From the NCBI GenBank assembly GCA_005889295.1, contig VBEY01000103.1:1-32268 (forward strand): DNA of 32,268 bases, in the 5' to 3' direction. Below the pieces are notes generated by a model. It saw only the letters and a program-made list of their open reading frames with translations. It was not told where the DNA came from and searched no databases. This document shows positions 7,484 to 14,573 of the stretch, in pieces. The translations under genes and the position numbers were made by a program. How positions within the stretch are numbered: the stretch's first letter is position 1; every line of letters starts with the position of its first letter. Source of the DNA: Chloroflexota bacterium. GTDB lineage: Bacteria > Chloroflexota > Limnocylindria > P2-11E.

Positions 7484-8354
7484 CACGGCCCGACCGCGCT
7501 GGCTCGAGATCGCCGTTCCCGCCCACGCAGAGGCGGTCGAAGCGGTGAGCGAGATTCTGAGTCGCTACGGTCACAACGGCATCGCGGTCGACGTGCCCGT
7601 CGCGCCACGTGGCGGCGCCGATCACACGGTGAAGGCATACCTCGTCGAGGATGTCGATGCCGTCGCGAAAGTCGCCGACGCACGCGATGCGCTCGGGCAC
7701 CTCCAGGCCTTCGGTTTGGGGCCGATCGGCGAGCTCGCTGTTCGCGAAGTCGAGGACGAGGACTGGCTCGAGGCTTGGAAGTCGACGGTCACGCCGATCC
7801 GCGTCGGCAGATTCCTCGTGCGCCCGACCTGGTCTGATGTGACCGCGCCCGATGCCATCACCATCGCGCTCGATCCCGGCATGGCGTTCGGCACCGGTCT
7901 CCATCCCACGACACAGCAGTGCCTCGAGGCGGTCTCGTATCTCGACCTGGAGGGGCTCCGCGTGCTCGACGTCGGTACGGGGTCGGGCATCCTCGCGATC
8001 GCCGCCGCCAAGCGGGGCGCCCGAGAAGTCGTCGGCGTCGACACCGACCCCCTCGCGGTGCGCGCCGCGAACGAGAATGCCGTGGCAAATGGCGTCACGG
8101 TCGAGGGACGATTGGGCTCGGCCGCCGATGTCGACGGGAAATTCGACGTGGTGCTCGCGAACCTTGTCGGGTCGGTGCTCGTCCAAATCGCGCCGAACCT
8201 TCGCGCGCGTCTGCGGACCTCCGGCTCACTCGTGGCCGCCGGCATCACGACGCAGGCGGAGCGCGACGTGCTCAGCGCATTTGTCGCGGAAGGACTCGGC
8301 GTGGTCGACCGCGATGAACGCGCCGATTGGGTGCGGCTCGTCCTGACGGGGTGA
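7473..8354 (+). CDS. prmA: Ribosomal protein L11 methyltransferase PrmA
   Basis: A 293-residue protein of normal family length. The C-terminal Rossmann methyltransferase domain shows the family block DPGMAFGTGLHPTTQQCLE, the SAM-binding motif VLDVGTGSGILAIAAAKRGA, the acidic loop VGVDTDP and the substrate-side FDVVLANLVG. It trimethylates ribosomal protein uL11 using S-adenosylmethionine. The GTG start at 7473 lies inside the end of dnaJ (11-base overlap), and its stop overlaps the rsmE start by four bases. The dnaJ-prmA-rsmE order is conserved in many Gram-positive-like genomes. Confidence 0.95.
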   Translation: MATSTARPRWLEIAVPAHAEAVEAVSEILSRYGHNGIAVDVPVAPRGGADHTVKAYLVEDVDAVAKVADARDALGHLQAFGLGPIGELAVREVEDEDWLEAWKSTVTPIRVGRFLVRPTWSDVTAPDAITIALDPGMAFGTGLHPTTQQCLEAVSYLDLEGLRVLDVGTGSGILAIAAAKRGAREVVGVDTDPLAVRAANENAVANGVTVEGRLGSAADVDGKFDVVLANLVGSVLVQIAPNLRARLRTSGSLVAAGITTQAERDVLSAFVAEGLGVVDRDERADWVRLVLTG

Positions 8355-9055
8355 CCCACCGATTCTTCGTCGATGACGAGGTGGGCGAGCGCTTCACCCT
8401 GCGCGGCGACCAAGCACACCAGATCGCCAGCGTGTTGCGGCTTCAGCCGGGCGCCCACATCACGTTGGTCAGGAACGGTGTGGAGACGGACGTCGTCCTG
8501 GAGACAGTCGACACGGCCGAGGCGCGCGGCCGTTGCCTCGCCAAGCGGCGGGTGGACGCTGAGCCGCGGGTTCGTTTGACGCTCGCCCTTCCGATCCTCC
8601 GCGGCGATCGAACGGAGGAGGTCATCGAAGCGGTCACGCAGCTCGGTGTGTCGCGGATCGTTCCGTTCGTCTCGTCGCGTTCCGTGGTTCGCGCGCTGGC
8701 CGACGCCAAGCGTGAGCGGTGGACGCGTGTGGCTCGCGAAGCCGCCGAGACGGCTCGTCGCGGACGCATCCCCGCGATCGACGAGCCGCGGGAGTGGGGG
8801 CGCCTTTTCGAGGCGCTCGAGACGCCCGTTCTGGTGGCATGGGAGGGCGAGGCGCTCACCAAGCTCGCGGACGCGCTCCCCGCGACGCAGCAACTCTCGC
8901 TGGTGATCGGTCCCGAGGGCGGCCTGTCGATGGACGAGATCGCACTCGCGCAAACACACGATGCCGTCACCGTTTCGCTCGGCCCGCGCAACTTGCGGAG
9001 CGAAACGGCGGCGGTCGCCGCCGTCGCGCAGGTGATGTCGATTCTCGACCGCTAG
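8351..9055 (+). CDS. rsmE: 16S rRNA (uracil1498-N3)-methyltransferase RsmE
   Basis: A 234-residue SPOUT-class methyltransferase. The N-terminal PUA-like domain starts VTHRFFVDDEVGERF and includes LRGDQAHQIASVLRLQPG. The knotted SAM-binding part shows LSLVIGPEGGLSMDEI and SLGPRNLRSETAAVAAVAQV, both RsmE signatures. It methylates U1498 of 16S rRNA. GTG 8351 is chosen because it gives the normal N-terminus and forms a GTGA overlap with the prmA stop; an in-frame start at 8327 would add eight residues inside prmA. Its TAG stop shares CTAG with the stop of the convergent TMEM175 gene. Confidence 0.95.
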   Translation: MTHRFFVDDEVGERFTLRGDQAHQIASVLRLQPGAHITLVRNGVETDVVLETVDTAEARGRCLAKRRVDAEPRVRLTLALPILRGDRTEEVIEAVTQLGVSRIVPFVSSRSVVRALADAKRERWTRVAREAAETARRGRIPAIDEPREWGRLFEALETPVLVAWEGEALTKLADALPATQQLSLVIGPEGGLSMDEIALAQTHDAVTVSLGPRNLRSETAAVAAVAQVMSILDR

Positions 9056-9639
9056 CGGAGGACGGTGCGATCCCGGACGGCTGTGTAGACGTAGACGATG
9101 AGGACGGCGAAGTACACCGCGTACCCGAGGAGGGGGCTGACGAACGCAAGGAGGATCGCGACCAGCCATGCGACCGGGCCGATGAGGATCCGGCGCGTGA
9201 CGGATCGGGCGGTCCGCGAGTCGATGGGCGTGTGCGCAAGATGCTGGTTGCGAAGCAGATACGCCCAGCCGGCGTACTGCGCCAGCCCGAGAGCCTCGAG
9301 GTGCACGCCGTAAAGGATCACCGCGGCGGCCTGGTCGGGATAGCGCCCCACGATCGCCGTCGTGAACGGGATGAGCGTGATCAGGTAGAGCTGCAGAACG
9401 TTCAAGAAGAGCGTGGCTCGATCGACGCGCGCGAGGTGGCCGAGGTTCACCGCGTTGCCGATCCAGTACGTGCCCAGCACGGCGAAGGAGAGCGCGAAGC
9501 CGAAGAGGCTCGGCGCGAGCGTGGCCAGACCGGCGACAAGCTCGGATGACGATCGCGCGTCGGGCACGTGCAGCTCGAGGACGAGCAGGGTCATCGCGAT
9601 GGCGTAAACCCCGTCGGTGAGGGCGTGGAGGCGATTCAT
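9052..9639 (-). CDS. TMEM175-family potassium channel-like membrane protein
   Basis: A 195-residue protein with about six hydrophobic segments, the size of bacterial single-repeat TMEM175 channels. The first helix carries RLHALTDGVYAIAMTLLVLE, matching the family signature (R-x3-FSDGVFAIAxTLL) except that Phe-Ser is replaced by Leu-Thr. Bacterial TMEM175 proteins form tetrameric potassium-permeable channels. The Leu change near the filter means selectivity should not be assumed. ATG 9639 overlaps the stop of the PlsY-like gene (ATGA), so the two form an operon. This pair is inserted against the direction of the rsmE-HIT gene series. Confidence 0.85.
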   Translation of the reverse strand: MNRLHALTDGVYAIAMTLLVLELHVPDARSSSELVAGLATLAPSLFGFALSFAVLGTYWIGNAVNLGHLARVDRATLFLNVLQLYLITLIPFTTAIVGRYPDQAAAVILYGVHLEALGLAQYAGWAYLLRNQHLAHTPIDSRTARSVTRRILIGPVAWLVAILLAFVSPLLGYAVYFAVLIVYVYTAVRDRTVLR

Positions 9640-10307
9640 GTGATCGCGACCAGACCGCGCTCCTGCAGCTCGCTTCGGTCGAACAGCGCTCGGTTCAGGA
9701 TCACCCTCGCTGTTGGCGCGCCGGTTGCGAGGTCCTCGGCGATCCCCGCCGTCAGACGGCGAACCACGATGAGAAGGAGAGCCGCGATTCCCGCGAGCAC
9801 CGTGGGGGTCGTGCCCTCCTGCTCCCATATGACCGCGGGGAAGACCGCGTAGGAGAGAAGGTTCGCGAGCGGAAGAAGGCGCTTCGGTCGCGGGCGCACC
9901 GTGATCCGGAGCACCGCCGCGACGATCACGGGGATCCACCCGATGAAGAACGCGATGAAGTCGGCGGCAAGCTGAAAACCCCATGTGGTCGCGTTGGCCC
10001 TGCCGCCGTCGAACCCGTGGAAGATCGGCCACATCTGCCCCGCGATCGCGGCAAGGCCGCACAAAAGCTGGGTCTCGAGCGGAAGGCCGAGCGCGCGCGT
10101 CACGACCACTGCGGCGAAGCCCTTGGCCCCGTCGAGCAGGCCACCCGCGACACCGTGCCACGGCGTAACCGCCTTCGCGAGATTGGATCCGCCGAGCTTG
10201 CGCGATCCGAACGCGCGGAGGTCGATCCCCTTCACACGGGCGATCCAGTAGGGGAAGGAGATCGATGCCAGAACGTACGAGACAGCGACGGCCAGCGCGT
10301 CGATCAC
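9636..10307 (-). CDS. PlsY-like membrane protein with altered acyltransferase motifs
   Basis: A 223-residue polytopic protein with the PlsY plan: a first helix followed by ARVKGIDLRAFGSRKLGGSN, then LLDGAKG, then GQMWPIFHGFDGGRANATTWG, then further helices. In PlsY (acyl-phosphate:glycerol-3-phosphate acyltransferase) these are GSGNIGATN, LLDxxKG and GHxFPxFxxFKGGKG. Here the third block has Gln for the conserved His and DGGRA for KGGKG, and the first block has lost GN-x-GAT. Activity is therefore doubtful; it may be a paralogue with another substrate. The GTG start at 10307 lies exactly six bases after a TACTCT -10 element shared with the divergent HIT gene. The downstream TMEM175 gene overlaps it by four bases. 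Confidence 0.7.
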   Translation of the reverse strand: MIDALAVAVSYVLASISFPYWIARVKGIDLRAFGSRKLGGSNLAKAVTPWHGVAGGLLDGAKGFAAVVVTRALGLPLETQLLCGLAAIAGQMWPIFHGFDGGRANATTWGFQLAADFIAFFIGWIPVIVAAVLRITVRPRPKRLLPLANLLSYAVFPAVIWEQEGTTPTVLAGIAALLLIVVRRLTAGIAEDLATGAPTARVILNRALFDRSELQERGLVAIT

Positions 10308-10312
10308 GCCGG

Positions 10313-10319
10313 TAGAGTA
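10313..10319. promoter_or_regulatory. Bidirectional leaderless promoter core (TAGAGTA)
   Basis: On the plus strand TAGAGT (10313-10318) ends six bases before the GTG of the HIT gene (10325). On the minus strand TACTCT (10319-10314) ends six bases before the GTG of the PlsY-like gene (10307). If the last -10 base is position -7, both transcripts would start on the first base of their start codons. No convincing -35 boxes and no ribosome-binding sequences were seen for either gene. Confidence 0.65.
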
Positions 10320-10324
10320 CGGAC

Positions 10325-10660
10325 GTGGCCGACTGCGTCTTCTGCAAGATCGCCGCAAAGGAGATTCCTTCGTCGATCGTGTATGAGGACGCAGATGTCA
10401 TCGCGTTCGAGGACCTGCACCCGTGCGCGCCGCTTCACGTCCTGGTCGTTCCGCGTCGCCACGTGGCAAAGCTCGCGGACCTCGACGACGAGGCGCTCGG
10501 CGGCAAGCTGATCCAGGCCGCGCGAGCCGTCGCCCGGCAGGCCGGCCACGCCGACAACTTTCGCCTCGTCGCCAACAACGGCGCCGGGGCCGGGCAGTCG
10601 GTGTCGCATCTTCACTTTCACGTCATGGGCGGCCGTCAGTTCACATGGCCGCCGGGATAG
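10325..10660 (+). CDS. HIT-family (HINT-type) nucleotide phosphohydrolase
   Basis: A 111-residue protein with the HINT N-terminus [19 protein letters not shown] and the histidine triad [11 protein letters not shown], whose middle His acts as the nucleophile. HINT proteins hydrolyse adenosine phosphoramidates and related aminoacyl-AMP compounds. GTG 10325 has no ribosome-binding sequence and sits six bases after TAGAGT, so it is probably leaderless. In related genomes this gene commonly lies near rpsU and yqeY, as it does here. Confidence 0.94.
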   Translation: MADCVFCKIAAKEIPSSIVYEDADVIAFEDLHPCAPLHVLVVPRRHVAKLADLDDEALGGKLIQAARAVARQAGHADNFRLVANNGAGAGQSVSHLHFHVMGGRQFTWPPG

Positions 10661-10671
10661 CCGAGGCGAAT

Positions 10672-10697
10672 CCGGTAAACATGCGCATCTTTACCGG
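10672..10697. repeat. Near-perfect 26-bp palindrome upstream of rpsU
   Basis: CCGGTAAA (10672-10679) and TTTACCGG (10690-10697) flank a self-complementary ATGCGCAT centre (10681-10688), with only one C:C mismatch pair. The right arm supplies the putative -35 of the rpsU promoter. It looks like an operator for a dimeric regulator. As RNA it could also form a hairpin at the 3' end of the HIT transcript, but no T tract follows. Confidence 0.6.
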
Positions 10698-10717
10698 GGT
10701 CCGCTTCCATCTATCAT
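10690..10717 (+). promoter_or_regulatory. Predicted rpsU promoter
   Basis: TTTACC (10690-10695) and TATCAT (10712-10717) are separated by 16 bases. The expected start near 10724 leaves a leader of about 58 bases before rpsU. The -35 box lies in the right arm of the palindrome at 10672-10697, which would allow repression by whatever binds there. Confidence 0.45.
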
Positions 10718-10725
10718 TCGGATGT

Positions 10726-10753
10726 CCGGCCTCTGCGGGGCCGGTTTCCTTTT
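10726..10753 (+). terminator. Terminator-like hairpin in the rpsU leader (possible attenuator)
   Basis: CCGGCC (10726-10731) pairs with GGCCGG (10739-10744), extendable to eight base pairs around a TGC loop. TTTCCTTTT (10745-10753) follows directly. The hairpin lies after the predicted rpsU promoter and 28 bases before the start codon. It may terminate the upstream HIT transcript, attenuate rpsU, or do both. Confidence 0.6.
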
Positions 10754-10781
10754 GAAAAGAAGGCGGGGTGACCAGCAACCG

Positions 10782-10949
10782 TTGTCGGAAGTGATCATTG
10801 GTGAAGGCGAATCTTTTGAGGCAGCGCTTCGCCGATTCAACAAGAAGATCCAGCAGGCCGGGATCCTCGCCGAAGCCCGCCGTCGCGAGTTCTACGAGCG
10901 GCCTGCCGCGCGTCGCAAGCGCAAGGAAGCGAAGCGCCGCAAGCGCTGA
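10782..10949 (+). CDS. rpsU: Small ribosomal subunit protein bS21
   Basis: A 55-residue basic protein. It starts [20 protein letters not shown] and continues [19 protein letters not shown], ending in a lysine/arginine-rich tail, as in bS21, which sits near the 3' end of 16S rRNA and helps mRNA binding. TTG 10782 is chosen because it gives the usual (M)-x-E-V start. A GTG at 10791 would remove three residues, and an ATG at 10722 would add 20 unrelated residues that run through the leader hairpin. The nearest purine-rich sequence (AGGCGGGG, 10761-10768) is rather far upstream. yqeY starts 15 bases after its stop. Confidence 0.92.
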   Translation: MSEVIIGEGESFEAALRRFNKKIQQAGILAEARRREFYERPAARRKRKEAKRRKR

Positions 10950-10964
10950 CCCGGAGCTAGGCGC

Positions 10965-11504
10965 ATAGGCGCGCAACTGAAGCAGCGGCTTGAGACCGAT
11001 CTCAAGACCGCCATGCGCTCGGGCGAAACCCTCCGTCGCGACACCGTGCGCTTTCTCCTCGCCGCGATCCAGACCGAGGAGAAGGCCCGTCTCGGAGCGG
11101 CGGTCGACAAGCTTGTCGCGGAGGGCAAGGACGAGACGGCGCGCCAAGCCTGGCTCGCGCAGCACAAGCCCGGCGACCTCGACGACGCCGCGGTCACCGA
11201 GGTCCTCACGAAGCAGGCGAAGATGCGCCGCGACTCGATCGAGGCATTCCGCAAGGGCGAACGGCCCGATCTCGTGCAGAAAGAGGAGAAGGAGCTGGCA
11301 TTCATCAGCGCGTATCTACCCGAACAGCTCGACGAGGCGAAGATCCGCGAGATCGCAAACCGTGTCATCAGCGAGACTGGCGCGAAGGGTCCGCAGGACA
11401 CCAAGGTCGTCATGCCGAAGGTGATCGCGGAGACCAAGGGCCGTGCCGACGGCAAGGTCGTGTCCGGTGTCGTCGGCGCGCTCTTGAAGGAGCGCGCTTC
11501 GTGA
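10965..11504 (+). CDS. GatB/YqeY domain-containing protein, probable non-canonical start
   Basis: The product matches the YqeY family: an all-helical protein with LRRDTVRFLLAAIQTEEK near the N-terminus and KEEKELAFISAYLPEQL, then a C-terminal tail-like domain related to the GatB C-terminus (KVVMPKVIAETKGRADGKVV). It may act with tRNA or amidotransferases, but its role is not settled. The first ATG (11013) would delete the usual opening helix. The in-frame sequence upstream, GAQLKQRLETDLKTAM, fits the family. The reading frame back to the rpsU stop offers only ATA (10965) or CTG (10977) as starts. GGAG at 10953-10956 is eight bases before ATA, giving 179 residues. The start is uncertain; the gene is not. 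Confidence 0.85.
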   Translation: MGAQLKQRLETDLKTAMRSGETLRRDTVRFLLAAIQTEEKARLGAAVDKLVAEGKDETARQAWLAQHKPGDLDDAAVTEVLTKQAKMRRDSIEAFRKGERPDLVQKEEKELAFISAYLPEQLDEAKIREIANRVISETGAKGPQDTKVVMPKVIAETKGRADGKVVSGVVGALLKERAS

Positions 11505-12472
11505 CGATGACGAACTCGCAGATCACCATCCTCATACCGGACCCCGACGAGATGATGTTCGTCGCGGGCGACAACGAAGCAAACATCGACCGCATCGAGC
11601 GCGAGTTCGGCGTGAAGATCGTCTCGCGCGGTGCGGAGCTGCGCATCAGTGGCGAGGCTCCGGCGGTGGCGCGGGTCGGCGATCTCGTGGGCGCGATGCG
11701 CACTCTGTCCGGCCGCGACCAGTCGCTACGCAAGCCGGCGCTCGAGCGGCTCATCGGCGACGCCAAGGATGCACCGGTCGCGGCGCCGGCCGAAATGCGC
11801 GACGTCGTCGCGACGACAACGCGGGGCAAACGTATCGCGCCGCAGTCGGAGAACCAGCGGGCGTACGTCGAAGCGATCCGCAAGCACGATCTCGTTTTCG
11901 CGGTAGGCCCAGCCGGCACTGGGAAGTCGTTTTTGGCCGTCGCAATGGGGGTCGCGGCATTGCGCGATCGAAAAGTGAGCCGGCTCATCCTCACGCGACC
12001 CGCGGTCGAAGCGGGGGAGCGGCTCGGATTCCTTCCCGGCGATCTGCAGGAAAAGATCGACCCGTATCTGCGGCCGCTGTACGACGCGCTTTACGAGCTC
12101 ATGCCGCCGGAGCGGTTCGCGCGCGCGCAAGAGCGTGGCGAGATCGAGGTCGCGCCGCTGGCGTACATGCGTGGCAGAAGTCTTAACGAGGCCTTCATCA
12201 TCCTCGACGAGGCTCAGAACACGACGGCCCCGCAGATGAAGATGTTCCTCACGCGTCTCGGCTTTGGATCTCAGGCGGTGGTCACCGGCGATGTAACGCA
12301 GATCGACCTTGCCGGGGATCGCAGCGGCCTCGTGCTTGCGCGCGAGATCCTCCAAGGGGTCGAGGGCATCGCCATGGTCGACTTCAACGATCGCGATGTC
12401 ATCCGCCACGAACTCGTAGCGCGGATCGTCCGGGCGTACGATCGCTTCGAAAAGGGGAACGCCCCGAAATGA
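11501..12472 (+). CDS. PhoH-like ATPase (YbeZ type)
   Basis: A 323-residue protein. Residues about 1-90 form a small KH-like N-terminal domain. The P-loop ATPase domain has Walker A GPAGTGKSF (about residue 136), the family stretch RPAVEAGERLGFLPGDLQEK, Walker B AFIILDEAQN and the sensor-like VVTGDVTQIDL. PhoH-like proteins are linked to RNA metabolism and commonly sit beside ybeY, as here with one gene between. GTG 11501 overlaps the yqeY stop (GTGA); ATG 11507 is the alternative. The stop overlaps the next start by four bases. Confidence 0.93.
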   Translation: MTMTNSQITILIPDPDEMMFVAGDNEANIDRIEREFGVKIVSRGAELRISGEAPAVARVGDLVGAMRTLSGRDQSLRKPALERLIGDAKDAPVAAPAEMRDVVATTTRGKRIAPQSENQRAYVEAIRKHDLVFAVGPAGTGKSFLAVAMGVAALRDRKVSRLILTRPAVEAGERLGFLPGDLQEKIDPYLRPLYDALYELMPPERFARAQERGEIEVAPLAYMRGRSLNEAFIILDEAQNTTAPQMKMFLTRLGFGSQAVVTGDVTQIDLAGDRSGLVLAREILQGVEGIAMVDFNDRDVIRHELVARIVRAYDRFEKGNAPK

Positions 12473-14568
12473 TCCGCCGGCTTCAGGTGAGCGACCCACG
12501 GTTCGCGCGGCTGCGAGCGTCCATCCGGACCGAGCCACGCGCGCGAGTCGGCGTCTTCGTCGTGATCGCCGGCGTGCTGACGGCCATCGCCCTGCTGATC
12601 GCGCCGCCGGCGACCGTCACGTACAGCGTCGGTGCTGTCGCGGACCGTGCGATCCGCGCACCCCGCAGCGTCTCGTTCATCTCGGAGTCGCTGACCGAGG
12701 CAGAGCGAAACAAGGCTGAGGCCGCGGTGCCGAAGCAATTCACGACGGACGCGACCATCATCGCGAATGCGAGCACGCGGATCGCGAGCGCGACGAGCGC
12801 GATCGGACGGATCCGCGCCGACGCGGCGGAGGCCCGCGATCAGAAGATCACGGCCCTCACCCGGGTTCCGGAGGTCGCGCTCACGCCAGCGATTGCCACC
12901 GACATCGTGGACATGACGCAGCCGGAGTGGGATCAAGTGGCGGCTGGCCTCGAAGGCCCCCTGCGGACGCTCTATGCCCAAGGGATTCGTGCCGAACAGC
13001 TTGACGCGGTACGGGCGGACGCGCTGAAGTCCCTGCCGGCGGGTTGGACCGACCGGCAGAAGCGCGCGGGGACGGAGATCCTCAAGCAGAACCTGAACGT
13101 GAACATGAAAGTCGATCAGCTCTCCACGAGCCTCGCGCAGCAGGACGCGCGAAACGGCGTGACCCCGGTTCAGGTACAGGTGACCGCGGGCGAGGTCGTC
13201 GTCCGCGACGGCGACGTCGTGACCACCCTCCAGGTCGAGAAGCTGCGCGCGCTCGGTCTCGCGAATGAGGGAAACGACTGGCGCGGCGCGATCGGACTTC
13301 TTATCTGGGCTGGGCTCATCGCCGGAGTGCTCGCGCTCTTCCTCGAGCGCTACGCGCCGGAGGCCTGGCTCGAGGACCGCAAGATGATCCTCGTCATCCT
13401 GTCGCTCGTCGCGCTGACCGCGGCCGGCCGTTCCCTGGCTCCGGGACACACCATTGCCGTCTACTTCGCGCCGTTCGCCGCCATCGCGATGATGCTCACC
13501 GTTCTCGTCGGCGGCCGCACCGCACTCGCCACGCAGATCGCCGGTGCGCTCCACGTCGGGATCATGTCCAGTCAGGTCGAGCTCGTCGCCTACGTGCTCG
13601 TGCCCGCGTTGCTCGGGATGGCCGCGCTTCGGCGCGCCACGACAGCGCGGGAATTCGCGATCGGGGCTGTTGCGGTGGCGGCCGGCGCGGTCGGCGTGAT
13701 CCTGTCGTTCGTCCTCGTGAATCGCGCGGCTGATCCGCTCGGCATCGCGCAGCTTCTCTCGGGAGCGCTGGTGAGCGGCTTCGGCTCTGGGCTGCTGGCG
13801 TTCGCCGGCATGGCGATCCTCGGCCACGTCTTCGGTATCTCGACCGTCTTCGAGCTCCGCGAGCTCGGCGATCCGAACCACCCGCTGCTGCGACAGCTCT
13901 TGCTACGAACGCCGGGCACCTATCACCACTCGCTGCTCGTCGGGAACCTGGCCGAGCGCGCCGCCGAGGTTATCGGCGCGGACCCCTTGGTCGCGCGGGT
14001 CGGCGCGTACTACCACGACATCGGAAAGATGCGGAACCCGACCGCGTTCATCGAGAACCAGACCGGCCAGAACCCGCACGACGAGCTCGACCCGCTCGTG
14101 TCCGCGGGCATCGTCGCCGCCCACATCAAGGACGGCCTTGCCCTCGCTGACCGTTACCGGCTTCCCGAGCGGATCAGGGAGATGATTCCCGGCCATCACG
14201 GGACGAGCGTGGTGAGGTACTTCTTCCAGATCGCGCAGCAGCGCGGCCAGGCGCCCGACGAGCGCTCGTTCCGCTACCCGGGGCCGCGCCCGCACAGCAA
14301 GGAGGCCGGCATCGTGATGCTGGCCGACGGCACCGAGGCATCGGTCCGCTCGCTCTCCGAGAAGAATCCCGAGTCGATCCGTGGCATGGTCGACCGCATC
14401 ATCGACGAGCGCGTCGCCGACGGGCAGCTCGACGAGTGCGACCTGACCTTCCGCGACGTCGAGCGCATCAAGGACGCGTTCTGTGAGCTTCTGCTCGGCG
14501 TGTACCACGAGCGGATCCCGTATCCCGAGGATCGCATCACCCGCATCAAGCCCGCCGCGAGCGGCTAG
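12469..14568 (+). CDS. 7TM-HD family c-di-AMP phosphodiesterase (PgpH/YqfF-like)
   Basis: A 699-residue membrane enzyme with the 7TM-HD architecture. It has one N-terminal helix (VGVFVVIAGVLTAIALLIA), an extracytoplasmic domain to about residue 265, a cluster of about seven helices (270-460) and a cytoplasmic HD phosphohydrolase domain. The metal site shows TYHHSLLVGNLAE, the HD pair His516-Asp517 in YYHDIGKMRNP, and IPGHHGTSVVRYFF. PgpH-type proteins hydrolyse the second messenger c-di-AMP to pApA. The ATGA overlap with phoH and the downstream ybeY match the conserved phoH-yqfF-ybeY order. Specificity for c-di-AMP is inferred from architecture. Confidence 0.93.
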   Translation: MIRRLQVSDPRFARLRASIRTEPRARVGVFVVIAGVLTAIALLIAPPATVTYSVGAVADRAIRAPRSVSFISESLTEAERNKAEAAVPKQFTTDATIIANASTRIASATSAIGRIRADAAEARDQKITALTRVPEVALTPAIATDIVDMTQPEWDQVAAGLEGPLRTLYAQGIRAEQLDAVRADALKSLPAGWTDRQKRAGTEILKQNLNVNMKVDQLSTSLAQQDARNGVTPVQVQVTAGEVVVRDGDVVTTLQVEKLRALGLANEGNDWRGAIGLLIWAGLIAGVLALFLERYAPEAWLEDRKMILVILSLVALTAAGRSLAPGHTIAVYFAPFAAIAMMLTVLVGGRTALATQIAGALHVGIMSSQVELVAYVLVPALLGMAALRRATTAREFAIGAVAVAAGAVGVILSFVLVNRAADPLGIAQLLSGALVSGFGSGLLAFAGMAILGHVFGISTVFELRELGDPNHPLLRQLLLRTPGTYHHSLLVGNLAERAAEVIGADPLVARVGAYYHDIGKMRNPTAFIENQTGQNPHDELDPLVSAGIVAAHIKDGLALADRYRLPERIREMIPGHHGTSVVRYFFQIAQQRGQAPDERSFRYPGPRPHSKEAGIVMLADGTEASVRSLSEKNPESIRGMVDRIIDERVADGQLDECDLTFRDVERIKDAFCELLLGVYHERIPYPEDRITRIKPAASG

Positions 14569-14573
14569 GCCGG

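Noticed and set aside
7622-9169. 515-codon minus-strand frame across prmA and rsmE
   Set aside because: Runs opposite two clear methyltransferase genes and has low-complexity Ser/Arg/Thr content typical of a shadow frame.
10722-10781. ATG-initiated 20-residue extension of bS21
   Set aside because: The added residues are not bS21-like and run through the leader hairpin and its T tract; the TTG at 10782 gives the usual N-terminus.
12271-13881. 536-codon minus-strand frame across phoH and the 7TM-HD gene
   Set aside because: Charged, repetitive translation without family features; both overlapped plus-strand genes are certain.
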